The notes under the pieces: generated by a model
Databases searched by the model: none
The model's input: only the letters and a program-made list of their open reading frames with translations
What the model was told of the DNA's origin: nothing
Made by a program: the position numbers and the translations under genes
DNA from: Pseudomonas sp. MYb327
GTDB lineage: Bacteria; Pseudomonadota; Gammaproteobacteria; Pseudomonadales; Pseudomonadaceae
Assembly (NCBI RefSeq): GCF_040438925.1
Contig: NZ_CP159258.1
Location: 2,928,001 to 2,992,000 of the forward strand
Direction of reading: 5' to 3'
Length of the DNA stretch: 64,000 bases
In this document: piece after piece, positions 16,314-26,291 of the stretch
Layout: each line of letters begins with the position of its first letter
Position numbering within the stretch: position 1 is the stretch's first letter

Positions 16314-16449
16314 GTTTACGCGCATCAGGCATTTAATGAGCTTTATCAATCAATCAAGCCAAAAAAACAACTTAACAAATCAATCTTGCGGCGCGACACT
16401 CAACTTCATTCGGCTAGCCAGCCGCCCACAAAGAATAAAAGAGGTGCAT

Positions 16450-17148
16450 ATGGCAGGTTTCGACAAGCGCGTGAGTTCCTATGAGGAAGCTCTGGCAGGT
16501 CTTGAAGACGGCATGACCGTGATCGCTGGCGGCTTCGGCCTGTGCGGCATTCCGGAAAACCTGATCAACGAGATCAAACGCAAAGGCACACGCGACCTCA
16601 CTGTGGTTTCCAATAACTGCGGCGTCGACGGTTTCGGCCTCGGCGTTCTGCTGACCGACCGCCAGATCAGCAAAGTGGTCGCGTCCTACGTCGGCGAAAA
16701 CAAGCTGTTCGAAGAGCAACTGCTCAAGGGCGAAATCGAAGTCACCCTGACCCCGCAAGGCACCCTCGCCGAAAAAATGCGCGCAGGCGGTGCCGGCATC
16801 CCGGCGTTCTTCACCGCCACCGGCGTCGGCACTCCGGTTGCCGAAGGCAAGGAAGTGCGCGAATTCCATGGCCGCAAGTACCTGATGGAAGAATCCATCA
16901 CCGGCGACTTCGCCATCGTCAAAGGCTGGAAAGCCGACCACTTCGGTAACGTGATCTATCGCCACACTGCCCAGAACTTCAACCCGCTGGCCGCCACCGC
17001 CGGCAAGATCACCGTGGTCGAAGTCGAAGAAATCGTCGAACCGGGCGAGCTGGACCCGGCGCAGATCCACACCCCAGGTATCTACGTCGACCGGATCATC
17101 TGCGGCACGTTCGAGAAGCGCATCGAACAGCGCACCGTGCGTAAGTGA
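16450..17148 (+). CDS. dhcA: 3-oxoacid/dehydrocarnitine CoA-transferase subunit A
   Basis: 232 aa from the ATG at 16450 with GAGGTGC just upstream. The CoA-transferase family I alpha signature is present ([35 protein letters not shown]). With the B subunit it moves CoA from a donor thioester to a beta-keto acid. In P. aeruginosa the orthologous pair is needed to use 3-dehydrocarnitine. Acetoacetate:succinyl-CoA transferase (atoD/scoA) is the near alternative by sequence. The dhcR-dhcA-dhcB-atoB order favours dhcA. dhcB starts 36 bp downstream. Confidence 0.85.
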   Translation: MAGFDKRVSSYEEALAGLEDGMTVIAGGFGLCGIPENLINEIKRKGTRDLTVVSNNCGVDGFGLGVLLTDRQISKVVASYVGENKLFEEQLLKGEIEVTLTPQGTLAEKMRAGGAGIPAFFTATGVGTPVAEGKEVREFHGRKYLMEESITGDFAIVKGWKADHFGNVIYRHTAQNFNPLAATAGKITVVEVEEIVEPGELDPAQIHTPGIYVDRIICGTFEKRIEQRTVRK

Positions 17149-17184
17149 TCCCCTGCCCCCGGACCGAATGAAGGAATAACAACA

Positions 17185-17850
17185 ATGGCACTTTCCCGCG
17201 AACAAATGGCTCAACGCGTCGCCCGCGAAATGCAGGACGGCTTCTACGTGAACCTGGGCATCGGCATTCCGACCCTCGTCGCCAACTACATCCCTGAAGG
17301 CATGGAAGTCATGCTGCAGTCGGAAAACGGCCTGCTCGGCATGGGTCCTTTTCCTACTGAAGAAACCATCGATGCCGACATGATCAACGCCGGCAAGCAA
17401 ACCGTGACCGCGCGTACCGGTGCGTCGATCTTTTCCTCGGCCGAATCCTTCGCGATGATCCGTGGTGGCCATGTCGACCTGACCGTGCTGGGCGCCTTTG
17501 AAGTCGACGTACAAGGCAACATCGCCTCGTGGATGATCCCGGGCAAACTGGTCAAGGGCATGGGCGGCGCCATGGATCTGGTGGCCGGCGCGGACAACAT
17601 CATCGTCATCATGACCCACGCGTCCAAGGACGGTGAGTCCAAGCTGCTGGACCACTGTAGCCTGCCGCTGACCGGTGCCGGTTGCATCAAGCGCGTGCTG
17701 ACCGATCTGGCCTACCTGGAAATCGAAAATGGCGCATTTGTCCTCAAGGAACGCGCACCAGGCGTCAGCGTCGAGGAAATCGTCGCCAAAACCGCTGGTA
17801 AACTGATCGTGCCGGACCACGTTCCGGAAATGCAGTTTGCTGACCAGTGA
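17185..17850 (+). CDS. dhcB: 3-oxoacid/dehydrocarnitine CoA-transferase subunit B
   Basis: 221 aa. It carries the family I beta-subunit catalytic glutamate E47 in [10 protein letters not shown], which forms the glutamyl-CoA intermediate. It also has the conserved [11 protein letters not shown] and [15 protein letters not shown] segments. It forms a heteromer with DhcA. The start has AAGGAATAACAACA upstream. atoB begins 11 bp after its stop, so the three genes form one operon. Confidence 0.86.
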   Translation: MALSREQMAQRVAREMQDGFYVNLGIGIPTLVANYIPEGMEVMLQSENGLLGMGPFPTEETIDADMINAGKQTVTARTGASIFSSAESFAMIRGGHVDLTVLGAFEVDVQGNIASWMIPGKLVKGMGGAMDLVAGADNIIVIMTHASKDGESKLLDHCSLPLTGAGCIKRVLTDLAYLEIENGAFVLKERAPGVSVEEIVAKTAGKLIVPDHVPEMQFADQ

Positions 17851-17861
17851 GGAATCATTCC

Positions 17862-19043
17862 ATGCAAGAAGTCGTCATTGTTGCCGCCACACGTACCGCC
17901 ATCGGCAGTTTCCAGGGTTCCCTGGCAAACGTCTCCGCCGTTGACCTGGGCGCGGCGGTGATCCGTCAGTTGCTGGCGCAAACCGGCCTGGACCCTGCTG
18001 AAGTCGATGAAGTGATCATGGGGCAGGTGTTGACCGCAGGCGCCGGGCAAAACCCCGCGCGCCAGGCGTCGATCAAGGCTGGCCTGCCGTTCGCCGTACC
18101 GGCCATGACCCTGAATAAGGTCTGCGGCTCGGGCCTCAAGGCTCTGCACCTGGGCGCTCAGGCGATCCGTTGCGGCGACGCCGAGGTGATCATTGCCGGT
18201 GGCCAGGAAAACATGAGCCTGTCCAACTACGTCATGCCGGGCGCCCGCACTGGCCTGCGCATGGGCAACGCGCAGATCATCGACACCATGATCAGCGACG
18301 GCCTGTGGGATGCGTTCAACGATTACCACATGGGCATCACTGCCGAAAACCTCGCCGAGAAGTACAGCCTGACCCGAGAGCAGCAGGATGCATTTGCCGC
18401 CGCGTCTCAACAGAAAGCCACCGCCGCGATTGAGGGCGGGCGTTTTGTCGATGAGATCACGCCGATCCTGATTCCCCAGCGCAAGGGCGATCCGCTGTCC
18501 TTCGCCACCGACGAGCAACCACGGGCCGGCACCACCGCCGAGTCCCTGGGCAAGCTCAAACCGGCCTTCAAGAAGGACGGTTCGGTCACTGCCGGTAACG
18601 CTTCGTCGCTTAACGACGGTGCTGCGGCCGTGATCCTGATGAGCGCCGAAAAAGCCAAGGCACTGGGTTTGCCGGTACTGGCAAAAATCGCCGCTTACGC
18701 CAACGCGGGCGTAGACCCGGCGATCATGGGCATCGGCCCGGTTTCGGCCACTCGCCGCTGCCTGGACAAGGCCGGTTGGTCCATCGACCAGCTTGAGCTG
18801 GTTGAGGCCAACGAAGCCTTTGCCGCGCAATCCCTGGCCGTGGCCAAGGACCTGGAATGGGACTTGAACAAGGTCAACGTCAACGGCGGCGCCATCGCCC
18901 TCGGCCACCCGATCGGTGCCTCGGGTTGCCGCGTGCTGGTGACCCTGCTGCATGAAATGATCAAGCGTGACGCCAAGAAAGGCCTCGCTACCCTGTGCAT
19001 CGGTGGTGGTCAAGGCGTGGCACTGGCGCTCGAACGGGCTTAA
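17862..19043 (+). CDS. atoB: Acetyl-CoA acetyltransferase (thiolase)
   Basis: 393 aa biosynthetic/degradative thiolase; it cleaves acetoacetyl-CoA with CoA to two acetyl-CoA. The acyl-accepting cysteine is C88 in [11 protein letters not shown]. The C-terminal catalytic His and Cys lie in [15 protein letters not shown] and LCIGGGQG, and NEAFA is intact. Its place after dhcAB lets the operon carry a beta-keto acid to acetyl-CoA. The start at 17862 is supported by GAGGAATC upstream. Confidence 0.93.
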   Translation: MQEVVIVAATRTAIGSFQGSLANVSAVDLGAAVIRQLLAQTGLDPAEVDEVIMGQVLTAGAGQNPARQASIKAGLPFAVPAMTLNKVCGSGLKALHLGAQAIRCGDAEVIIAGGQENMSLSNYVMPGARTGLRMGNAQIIDTMISDGLWDAFNDYHMGITAENLAEKYSLTREQQDAFAAASQQKATAAIEGGRFVDEITPILIPQRKGDPLSFATDEQPRAGTTAESLGKLKPAFKKDGSVTAGNASSLNDGAAAVILMSAEKAKALGLPVLAKIAAYANAGVDPAIMGIGPVSATRRCLDKAGWSIDQLELVEANEAFAAQSLAVAKDLEWDLNKVNVNGGAIALGHPIGASGCRVLVTLLHEMIKRDAKKGLATLCIGGGQGVALALERA

Positions 19044-19127
19044 AGCGTTCAACAGGCTGCGCGGGGACCCACGAAGACCCGTCGCAGTCTGGTAACACCC
19101 CCCGGTTCTGTGGCGAGATGGCAGCTT

Positions 19128-19217
19128 TGTAGGCGCCGGCTTGCTGGCGATCGCGGCGTGTCAGTCGACTACATTGTTGACTGGTGCACCGCGATCGCCA
19201 GCAAGCCGGCTCCTACG
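19128..19217. repeat. REPIN (GCCGGCTTGCTGGC type)
   Basis: An inverted pair with variant cores, between convergent atoB and mntH. Confidence 0.85.
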
Positions 19218-19289
19218 GGATTGTCCCTCTCGCAACAAACCGGGTTCTTTTTGCCTGGCGTTCGCGCGCTCGCTATGAGGCTGGAACTG

Positions 19290-20609
19290 TCACCCCAAAA
19301 ACTGAAGGATCAACCAGCTATTGGCCCCACTGATCACCACAAACAACCCCCAGGCCAACACCCGGGTCGGAAGTCGATTCACCAACGGCCCCATCAGCTT
19401 CTGATCATTGGTCATGCGAATCAGCGGATACAACGCAAACGGCAGCTGCAAACTCAACACCACCTGACTCAACACCAACAACTTGCCAATCGCATCGTCG
19501 CCCATCAGCCACACGCCGATGAACGCCGGGATCAGCGCCAGCCCGCGGGTAATCAAACGCCGTTGCCAGCAAGGCAGACGCAGGTTCAGGAAGCCTTCCA
19601 TGATCACCTGGCCGGCGATGGTGCCGGTGAACGTCGAACTCTGCCCCGAAGCGAGCAACGCGACGCCGAACAGCACACTCGCCAGCGCCCCGCCCACCAA
19701 TGGATCAAGCAAGTGATAGGCGTCCTGGATGTCGACCACATCGGTGTGTCCGCTCTGGTGAAACGCCGCGGCGGCGAGGATCAGGATCGCCGCGTTGACC
19801 AGCAGCGCCAGGGCCAGGGAGCCGATGGTGTCGATGCGCGCCAGTTTCACCGCGTCCTGCTTGCTGGCCAGGTCCTTGCCGATCAGCCGGGTCTGCACGA
19901 TTGACGTGTGCAGGTACAAGTTATGTGGCATCACCGTGGCGCCGAGAATGCCAATCGCCAGGTACAGCGGCGCGGCATCGGCTAGGGCTGACAGTGACGG
20001 TTTGAAACCCTGGGCAACGTCCGGCCAGTACGGTTTGATCAATAGCAGTTCGACAAAGAAACACACGCCGATGGTGGCCACCAGCACCAACATGATCGCT
20101 TCCAGACGTCGGAAGCCGCGGTTTTGCAAGGCCAGCACCAGCAACGTGTCGAATGCCGTGAGGGCGATGCCGACGGTCAGCGAACAGCCCAGCAGCAAGT
20201 GAAACGCCAAGGCACAGCCGAGGACTTCGGCGAGGTCGGTGGCGATGATCGAGATTTCCGCCAGCACCCACTGCGTGCGCGTGGTCCGCGTGCTATAGCG
20301 CTGACGGCACAGCTGCGCCAGATCACGCCCGGTGGCGATGCCCAGGCGTGAACATAGACACTGCACCACCATCCCCGCCAGGCTTGCCAGCAGCACCACG
20401 AACAACAGGCTGTAGCCAAACCGCGACCCTGCCTCGATGGCGGTCGCCCAGTTGCCTGGGTCCATGTAGCCGATGGACACCAACAGGCCGGGACCGGCAA
20501 AACGCAGGACACGCTTAAAAAAAGACGCGCCGGGATCGACGGCAACACTGCCCGCCACTTCTGGCGGACAAAACGGCGCGGTGCCGACTTTGGGCAAACT
20601 GAATTTCAC
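19290..20609 (-). CDS. mntH: Nramp-family divalent metal transporter MntH
   Basis: 439 aa with about 11 membrane helices. It imports Mn2+ (and Fe2+) with protons. The metal-site motifs are present: DPGN in TM1 (SIGYMDPGNWATAIEAG) and MPHN in TM6 (ILGATVMPHNLYLHTSI). The conserved transport loop GQSSTFTGTIAGQVIMEGFL is also intact. No MntR or Fur box could be identified with confidence upstream. An Mn importer in a genome with a putative Mn oxidase 30 kb away is worth noting but is not evidence of a link. Confidence 0.93.
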   Translation of the reverse strand: MKFSLPKVGTAPFCPPEVAGSVAVDPGASFFKRVLRFAGPGLLVSIGYMDPGNWATAIEAGSRFGYSLLFVVLLASLAGMVVQCLCSRLGIATGRDLAQLCRQRYSTRTTRTQWVLAEISIIATDLAEVLGCALAFHLLLGCSLTVGIALTAFDTLLVLALQNRGFRRLEAIMLVLVATIGVCFFVELLLIKPYWPDVAQGFKPSLSALADAAPLYLAIGILGATVMPHNLYLHTSIVQTRLIGKDLASKQDAVKLARIDTIGSLALALLVNAAILILAAAAFHQSGHTDVVDIQDAYHLLDPLVGGALASVLFGVALLASGQSSTFTGTIAGQVIMEGFLNLRLPCWQRRLITRGLALIPAFIGVWLMGDDAIGKLLVLSQVVLSLQLPFALYPLIRMTNDQKLMGPLVNRLPTRVLAWGLFVVISGANSWLILQFLG

Positions 20610-20687
20610 TCAACGATCCATCAACAGGTGGAAAGCGCCCAGCTTAGACGTTTCGCCAGCGCGGGTGTATCTGCAAAACCGTAGGAA

Positions 20688-20977
20688 CTGGCCTGCCAGC
20701 TCCTACAATTGACCACGGTGCATACGAAAGCTATGGACCACCACAAATCCCCTGTAGGAGCTGGCTTGCCAGCGATGGCGGAGTGTCAGTCACCGAAGAT
20801 GTTGGCTGTGCCGGCCTCATCGCTGGCAAGCCAGCTCCTACAATTGACCACGGTGCACACGAAAGCCATGGACAACCACAAATCCCCTGTAGGAGCTGGC
20901 TTGCCAGCGATGGCGGAGTGTCAGCCACCGGTGATGTTGGATGTGCCGGCCTCATCGCTGGCAAGCCAGTTCCTACA
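20688..20977. repeat. Tandem REPIN block, 135-bp period
   Basis: A half element at 20688-20707 is followed by complete REPINs at 20753-20842 and 20888-20977. Each full REPIN is preceded by the same 45-bp spacer (ATTGACCACGGTGCAYACGA...). The two copies differ at a few positions. The rest of 20610-21072 holds no recognisable gene. Confidence 0.9.
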
Positions 20978-21072
20978 GGGATTGTTTTTGTATACAAAAT
21001 ATCGGTATCTATAGAGCAATCTGGTACCCGCGATGCTAACGTTGCGGTCAGAAATGGATCGGAGATGTGCGC

Positions 21073-21864
21073 GTGCTGATGCTCAAATTGCTGGTGATTC
21101 CAGGGTTCCTGCTGCTGATTTCCCTGGCTGGTAAACGCTGGGGGCCGAGTGTGGCCGGTTGGCTGTCGGGGTTGCCAGTGGTGGTCGGGCCGATTCTGTT
21201 TTTCCTCGCCATCGAACAGGGTGAACTGTTCGCCGCCCAATCGGCCATGGCCGCACTGTCGGCGATGTTCGCGATGATTGCCTTTTGCGTGACCTACGCG
21301 CAGGTCGCCCAACGTGCCGGATGGCCACTGGCGCTGACGGTTTCGCTGTCGGTGTGGGCCTTGGCTGCGGTGGCCTTGTCGTTGGCGCCGCCGTCGCTGC
21401 TGTTCTCGGTGATCGCCGCCGCGACAGCGCTGCTGGCCGCGCCCTACTTGTTCCCAGCGGTGCAGCCGATCGTTTCCGGCCCCGCGCCGAAGTCCGACAA
21501 GTTACTGCTGCGCATGATTGCCGGCGCCCTGCTGACCCTCGCGGTCACCTTGCTCGCCAGCACCGTGGGTGATCGCTGGAGCGGCCTGCTTGCGGTGTTC
21601 CCGGTGCTCGGTAGCGTGATGGCAGTATTCTCCCAGCAAACCCGTGGCCCGGCGTTTACCGCAGCCCTGCTGCGAGCGACGGCCACCGGCATGTACTCGT
21701 TCTCGGCGTTTTGCCTGGTCCTGTCGCTGGCGTTGCCAAGTCTGGGAATGAATGCGTTTGCCCTCGGCGTCGCGGTGTCCGTGGCGATGTTGGGCGTGAC
21801 CAAACGCCTGTTGGCACGGCCGGTAAAAACCCCCGCAAAACCTACGATTATTTCGCACGAGTAG
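21073..21864 (+). CDS. Integral membrane protein of unknown function
   Basis: 263 aa from the GTG at 21073, which lies 8 nt after GGAG; GTG 21067 and ATG 21079 are alternatives. About eight hydrophobic segments cover the length, e.g. LKLLVIPGFLLLISLAG, LPVVVGPILFFLAIEQ, LLAVFPVLGSVMAVFSQ. The two halves look alike, each with a GxLP/FPVxxGx segment, which suggests an internal repeat as in GlpM-like or LysE-like small permeases. I do not recognise the family. It is a single gene and no neighbour hints at its substrate. Confidence 0.7.
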   Translation: MLMLKLLVIPGFLLLISLAGKRWGPSVAGWLSGLPVVVGPILFFLAIEQGELFAAQSAMAALSAMFAMIAFCVTYAQVAQRAGWPLALTVSLSVWALAAVALSLAPPSLLFSVIAAATALLAAPYLFPAVQPIVSGPAPKSDKLLLRMIAGALLTLAVTLLASTVGDRWSGLLAVFPVLGSVMAVFSQQTRGPAFTAALLRATATGMYSFSAFCLVLSLALPSLGMNAFALGVAVSVAMLGVTKRLLARPVKTPAKPTIISHE

Positions 21865-21948
21865 AGCAATAAACTCGTGCGTCATTCGAACAGGTTTGGC
21901 CCACCATCAGCCTCAGTTCCTAACCAATCAACGACTGAGGCCTACACC

Positions 21949-22623
21949 ATGAAATTCTTTTTCCACCCTTCGCCGAACCCAATGAAAGTCGCCCTGCTGC
22001 TCGAAGAGCTGCAAACCCCTTATGAACTGATCGGCGTCGACACCTTCAAGGGCGAGCAACACCAGCCAGCCTTTTTGGCGATCAACCCGAACGCCAAGGT
22101 CCCGGCCCTGGTCGATGGTGATGCCACAGTCTTCGACTCCCAGGCCATCCTGTTACACCTGGCGCAAAAACATCAGCGTTTCTTGCCGACTTCCGCTGCC
22201 GGCAATGCCGAATTGCTTTCGTGGCTGATGTTCATCGCCACCGGCCTGTCGCCGTTCTCCGGCCAGGCCGTGCACTTCCTGCATCACGCTCCGGAAGACC
22301 TGCCTTACGCGAAAAACCGTTACCTCAAGGAAGTCGAGCGTCATTACCGCGTGCTTGATCAACGCCTGGCCGAGCATCAATACCTGGCCGGCGACAGCTA
22401 CAGCATCGCCGACATGGCGCTCTGGGGTTGGGGCAATTACGCGCCGTACATCCTCGGTGAAAACGGTTTGTCGGCCTATCCGAACGTCAAGCGCCTGTTC
22501 GAGCAAATCAGCGCTCGCCCGGCAGCCCAGCGTGCGCTCGGTTTGAAGGAAAAACTGGTATTGAAGGCCGAGTTCGACGAAGAAACCCGCCGCAATCTGT
22601 TCCCGCAACATCAGGCGCAGTGA
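21949..22623 (+). CDS. Glutathione S-transferase family protein
   Basis: 224 aa. N-terminal thioredoxin-fold domain (MKFFFHPSPNPMKVALLLEE; NPNAKVPALVDGDATVFDSQAILLHLA) with the cis-proline and Glu/Asp-Ser glutathione-binding motif. The C-terminal all-helical domain has YLAGDSYSIADMALWGWGNY, the GST N-capping box. The sequence is closest in pattern to the YfcG/YghU nu-class disulphide-bond reductases. The ATG at 21949 matches the family N-terminus. Confidence 0.9.
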   Translation: MKFFFHPSPNPMKVALLLEELQTPYELIGVDTFKGEQHQPAFLAINPNAKVPALVDGDATVFDSQAILLHLAQKHQRFLPTSAAGNAELLSWLMFIATGLSPFSGQAVHFLHHAPEDLPYAKNRYLKEVERHYRVLDQRLAEHQYLAGDSYSIADMALWGWGNYAPYILGENGLSAYPNVKRLFEQISARPAAQRALGLKEKLVLKAEFDEETRRNLFPQHQAQ

Positions 22624-22759
22624 TCCGTCTCCTGACATTCGCCACAAATATTTGCACAAGGTCCGGAGAACGTGACCGTCCGTTAGCCCGCGCTGGAACC
22701 CGCCACAACCTCCATGGGATGATCGCGCCCCACCGCGCGACCATCCCTGGAGATTCCGA

Positions 22760-23332
22760 ATGTCACTGTTGAGTAAAAAAGCCGTTGTCCTGTTGCTGGC
22801 AGCGGTTGCCAGCCTGGGGGCTTTGAATGCGCAGGCTGCCAAGGCCACCGCCAAGGAGACCGCGCAGGCTCAGAAAGTCTCGCTGCTTGGCGGCAAGTTC
22901 ACCTTCACCCTGCCCAAAGGTTTCATCGCCAACCCGCTGCCAGCCAGTCCTACCGGCGCGAGCGGCACGCTGTACAGCAACGAGACCACCAAAACCGTAG
23001 TCATCACTGCCGAAAACAATCTGCCGGAAGGCACTCAGGTCAAGGATAACGACGGCGAGTTTCTCGACGGCACCGCGGCCGATTTCGACGCGTCACAACG
23101 CAAGGCACTGCCGGATTACAACAAGCTCAGCGAAAAAAGCCTGACCCTGAAAAGCACTGGGCTGGGTGTGCGCCAGGTCGACAGCACCGCCACCCAGGGC
23201 GGCGGCGTGACCCTCAACACCACGCTGATGGCAGCGTCCGGAAACCGCATGACCGTGATTCAGGTCATTTCCCGTCCAGGCGACATGGCGGCCCACGAGA
23301 CGCTGATCAAACAGATCGTCAGCGGCAAATAG
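22760..23332 (+). CDS. Exported protein of unknown function
   Basis: 190 aa. It has a signal peptide (SKKAVVLLLAAVASLGALNAQA) and a mature domain of about 165 residues with GGKFTFTLPKGFIANPLP, TVVITAENNLPEGTQ and a C-terminal RMTVIQVISRPGDMAAHETLIKQI. The fold resembles small periplasmic beta-rich proteins common in Pseudomonas, but I do not recognise a named domain. No cysteine or lipobox is present. The start has CTGGAGATTCCG upstream. It converges on the esterase gene with 3 bp between the stops. Confidence 0.7.
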   Translation: MSLLSKKAVVLLLAAVASLGALNAQAAKATAKETAQAQKVSLLGGKFTFTLPKGFIANPLPASPTGASGTLYSNETTKTVVITAENNLPEGTQVKDNDGEFLDGTAADFDASQRKALPDYNKLSEKSLTLKSTGLGVRQVDSTATQGGGVTLNTTLMAASGNRMTVIQVISRPGDMAAHETLIKQIVSGK

Positions 23333-23335
23333 GCG

Positions 23336-24052
23336 TCAAGGATTGAGGCGTTGCAACCAGGCACTCAAGTCCTGAATCTCGTCGGCACTGATGCTGTGCC
23401 CGACGCCTTGATAGGCGTGAAACTCGGGCTCGAGTGAAACGCTCTGCAACAGACTGTTGGCCTCGCTGCCATCGCTGTACGGAAGTCTTGTGTCCGCGGT
23501 GCCATGACCGATGAAAATCGCCAGCGACTGGCGTTTTTCATCCGGTTTCAGCTCGGATTTGAGCACCGGCAAAATCCGCCCGCTCAACGCAGCGATCCCG
23601 CCCACTGCTTCGGGGTGTCGCAGGGCGACCTCGTAGGACATGATCGCCCCCTGGCTGAACCCCACCAGATACACCTTGCCCGGTTCGGTGTGATACTTCT
23701 TCGCCGCCTGGTCGACGAACTCCAGCAACACCTTGCCGCTGGCTTTCAGATCATCGGTCTCACCGTTGTAGGCACCTTCCCCCTTCTTGCGAAACCACTG
23801 ATAGCTGCCCTCTTGCATTACCATTGGCGCGCGCACGGACAGGTAGTTGTACTGCGTGGGCAACTCATCCTTAATACCGAACAGATCCTGCTCGTTACTG
23901 CCGTAACCGTGGAGAAAAATCACCAGGGGCTGGTCGCGGGAATCGGGGTTGGCCTGCTCCAGGTACTTGAGCGGCAGATCGGTTTGCAGCGGGGTTTGAG
24001 CATGGACAGCAGCGGACGCGAGCAGCGTGAGCAGAGCGAGAAACTTCAACAT
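23336..24052 (-). CDS. Exported alpha/beta-hydrolase carboxylesterase (phospholipase/carboxylesterase family)
   Basis: 238 aa from the ATG at 24050-24052. A signal peptide (MLKFLALLTLLASAAVHA) places it in the periplasm or outside. The fold is the Abhydrolase_2 type: oxyanion loop HGYGSNEQDL, nucleophile elbow GFSQG (S133), acid D187 in GHGTADTRLP and His219 in GVGHSI. Enzymes of this group hydrolyse short-chain carboxyl esters. It is alone on its strand. Confidence 0.88.
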   Translation of the reverse strand: MLKFLALLTLLASAAVHAQTPLQTDLPLKYLEQANPDSRDQPLVIFLHGYGSNEQDLFGIKDELPTQYNYLSVRAPMVMQEGSYQWFRKKGEGAYNGETDDLKASGKVLLEFVDQAAKKYHTEPGKVYLVGFSQGAIMSYEVALRHPEAVGGIAALSGRILPVLKSELKPDEKRQSLAIFIGHGTADTRLPYSDGSEANSLLQSVSLEPEFHAYQGVGHSISADEIQDLSAWLQRLNP

Positions 24053-24122
24053 AGACCTTCCTTCACAGTGCGCAGAATTCGGTTCAGAGCCTAACATCTC
24101 TTCCCGGCTACGCACTCCCCTC

Positions 24123-24188
24123 TGTAGGAGCTGGCTTGCCAGCGATAAAGGTCTCGAGGGTCCCATCGCTGGCAAGCCAGCTCCTACA
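24123..24188. repeat. REPIN (GCTGGCTTGCCAGC type), short spacer
   Basis: An inverted pair with a spacer of only about 20 bp, between the esterase and the M14 hydrolase genes on the same strand. Confidence 0.88.
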
Positions 24189-24199
24189 GAAGAATCGGG

Positions 24200-25312
24200 T
24201 TAGTCGTTGATCAACTTGCCCACCCGAATCGGCTCGCGCCCCGCCACCTTCGCTTGCCAGGTACCCGGTTGCGTATAGCGCCCGCGATCTATCGCAAACA
24301 GCACGCCACTGGTACCGGCGCACACCGTGGTGACCTTGTCGTTCAACGGGTCAACCACTTCAAACACTGCATCGCCCTTCTCCACCCATTCACCGGCCTC
24401 GCGCAGAAAACTCACCACCCCGTGATGCGGCGCGAACAGGTATTCGGTGCCTTCGAACGGCATGCCCTCACAACATTCAGCCGGTGCCGCCGGCCAAGTA
24501 CCATTGATGAAACCCTGCTCGGCGAGAAAACCAAGAATCGCCTCGCAATTGGCTTGCGCCTGGTCAACGCGGGTGTCACCCATGCTGCCCAGTTCCAGGG
24601 TCGTCGCCAGGTTGGCCGGTGGAATGGCAGCTTCGGGGAACGCCCTGGCCAGACGCAACCACGGCGAGGAGCAAGATTCGTCGAACGAGCTGCCACCCGA
24701 ATCCTCGCACAGCAACGCGACACCGGCCTTCAGGCGTGCGGCCAGGGATTGCCACTGGGGCCAGTGTTGCGGCAGCGCGTAAATGTGAATCGCCGCGTCG
24801 AAGTCGCAATGCAAATCGAGGGTGATGTCCGCCTCGCAAGCGTGACGCAGCAACAGCCGATGCATCGCTTCCAGTTGCGAAGCCGGGGCCGGCAGGTCGT
24901 CGAGCACCTGGCCCATGGCCTGGCGAATCAGCGCGACGTTGGCCTCGGCATCGCTGCCCAGACGATCACCAATCAATTGCGCCACCGGCGCGCTGAGTTC
25001 GACAAACGCACGGTTGAAGTTCTTGCCGCTGCCCAATTCAAAACGGCCCATGTGGCTGCCTTGCAAATGCTGATCGAGACCGATGGGGTTGGCCACCGGC
25101 ACCAGTTCGATCACGCCTTGCAACTGCCCCTGATTTTCGAGTTCGGTCAGGCGCTTTTTCAGTTCCCAGGCAGTACGCATTCCCGGCAATTCGTCGGCAT
25201 GCAGGCTGGCCTGGATATAGACCTTGCGGGTGCCGGCACCAAAACGAAACACGCTAAGTGTGCGTTCGGTACCGAGATGGCTCCAGGGCAGAGAATGGTC
25301 GATGCGTTGCAT
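24200..25312 (-). CDS. Succinylglutamate desuccinylase/aspartoacylase (M14) family protein
   Basis: 370 aa. Zinc ligands of the M14 AstE/AspA group are visible: H38-x2-E41 in QASLHADELPG and the third His in ITLDLHCD. The C-terminal region (GTEYLFAPHHGVVSFLREAGEWVEKGDAVFEV) looks like a biotinyl/lipoyl-type beta-barrel extension found in the long members. True AstE is about 330 aa and sits in the aru operon, so this is a paralogue with unknown N-acyl substrate. It is a single gene flanked by two REPINs. Confidence 0.85.
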   Translation of the reverse strand: MQRIDHSLPWSHLGTERTLSVFRFGAGTRKVYIQASLHADELPGMRTAWELKKRLTELENQGQLQGVIELVPVANPIGLDQHLQGSHMGRFELGSGKNFNRAFVELSAPVAQLIGDRLGSDAEANVALIRQAMGQVLDDLPAPASQLEAMHRLLLRHACEADITLDLHCDFDAAIHIYALPQHWPQWQSLAARLKAGVALLCEDSGGSSFDESCSSPWLRLARAFPEAAIPPANLATTLELGSMGDTRVDQAQANCEAILGFLAEQGFINGTWPAAPAECCEGMPFEGTEYLFAPHHGVVSFLREAGEWVEKGDAVFEVVDPLNDKVTTVCAGTSGVLFAIDRGRYTQPGTWQAKVAGREPIRVGKLIND

Positions 25313-25332
25313 AGGGAAACTCCTACAAAACT

Positions 25333-25421
25333 TGTAGAAGCTGGCTTGCCAGCGATGAAATCAGCACATTCAGCAAACGTGTGACTGTCGGATCGCCTTC
25401 GCTGGCAAGCCAGCTCCTACA
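25333..25421. repeat. REPIN (GCTGGCTTGCCAGC type)
   Basis: A full inverted pair upstream of the M14 gene. Confidence 0.9.
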
Positions 25422-25456
25422 ATTGGGAAATGTGACGGGCAGGATAAATCATGAAC

Positions 25457-25495
25457 ATAAAAAAAGTGGCAGCCGCGTCAACGGCTGCCACTTTC
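25457..25495 (-). terminator. Rho-independent terminator of the amino-acid binding protein gene
   Basis: A 13-bp perfect stem (AAAGTGGCAGCCG with its complement) and a 6-base loop end in a T-run when read on the minus strand. It starts 14 bp beyond the stop codon of the gene. Confidence 0.9.
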
Positions 25496-25508
25496 TGAAA
25501 CGGCTCGG

Positions 25509-26291
25509 TTATTCCTCGCCGTAAACGTCAAACTTGAAGTACTTGTCCTGCACTTGCTTGTACTTGCCGTTGGCGCGGATTTCGGTAATGGCTTTGTTGA
25601 ACTGCTCGGCCAGCGCGGTATCGCCCTTGCGCACAGCAATGCCGGCGCCGCCGCCGAAGTATTTCGGATCGTTGTACTCAGGGCCTACGAACGCGAAGCC
25701 CTTGCCGGCGTCGGTCTTCAGGAAACCGTCGTCCAGGTTGACCGAGTCGGCCAGCAGCGCGTCAACGCGGCCAGAAACCATGTCCAGGTTGGCTTCCTGC
25801 TGGGAGCCGTAGCGAACCAGGTTGATCCCGGCCGGCACCAGCACTTCAGTGGCGAAACGGTCGTGAGTACTGGCGCGCAGAACACCGACTTTCTTGCCTT
25901 TGAGCTCGGTCAGAGGGTCCTTCACGTCGGTGCCTTCCTTCATCACGAAGCGCGCCGGTGTGTGGTAGTACTTGATGGTGAAATCGACGTTTTTCTTTCG
26001 ATCATCAGTGATGGTCATGGACGACAGGATGGCGTCGATTTTCTTGACCTTCAGTGCCGGGATCAGGCCATCGAACTCTTGCTCGACCCAAGTGCACTTC
26101 ACTTTCATCTGCTCGCACAGTGCGTCGCCGATATCCACGTCGAAACCGGTGAGCTTGCCGTCAGGGGTTTTCATCGAGAATGGCGGGTAACCGGCTTCGA
26201 TACCGATGCGGATCGGCTTGGCGTCTTCGGCCACGGCGGTCAGGGACAACATCGACAGTGCCAAGGCACCAAACATCACTAGCTTCTTCAT
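25509..26291 (-). CDS. Periplasmic binding protein for basic amino acids (ArgT/AotJ/HisJ type)
   Basis: 260 aa. Signal peptide [21 protein letters not shown], then the SBP_bac_3 fold with [60 protein letters not shown] and [16 protein letters not shown]. The pattern fits lysine/arginine/ornithine binding proteins. The permease and ATPase genes are not adjacent, so it is an orphan binding protein serving another transporter. It has a good AGGAG 6 nt before the ATG and its own strong terminator. Confidence 0.9.
   Translation of the reverse strand: MKKLVMFGALALSMLSLTAVAEDAKPIRIGIEAGYPPFSMKTPDGKLTGFDVDIGDALCEQMKVKCTWVEQEFDGLIPALKVKKIDAILSSMTITDDRKKNVDFTIKYYHTPARFVMKEGTDVKDPLTELKGKKVGVLRASTHDRFATEVLVPAGINLVRYGSQQEANLDMVSGRVDALLADSVNLDDGFLKTDAGKGFAFVGPEYNDPKYFGGGAGIAVRKGDTALAEQFNKAITEIRANGKYKQVQDKYFKFDVYGEE

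Noticed and set aside
16414..19052. Two long antisense frames opposite dhcA, dhcB and atoB
   Set aside because: They are by-products of high-GC codon use; the sense genes have full catalytic motifs.
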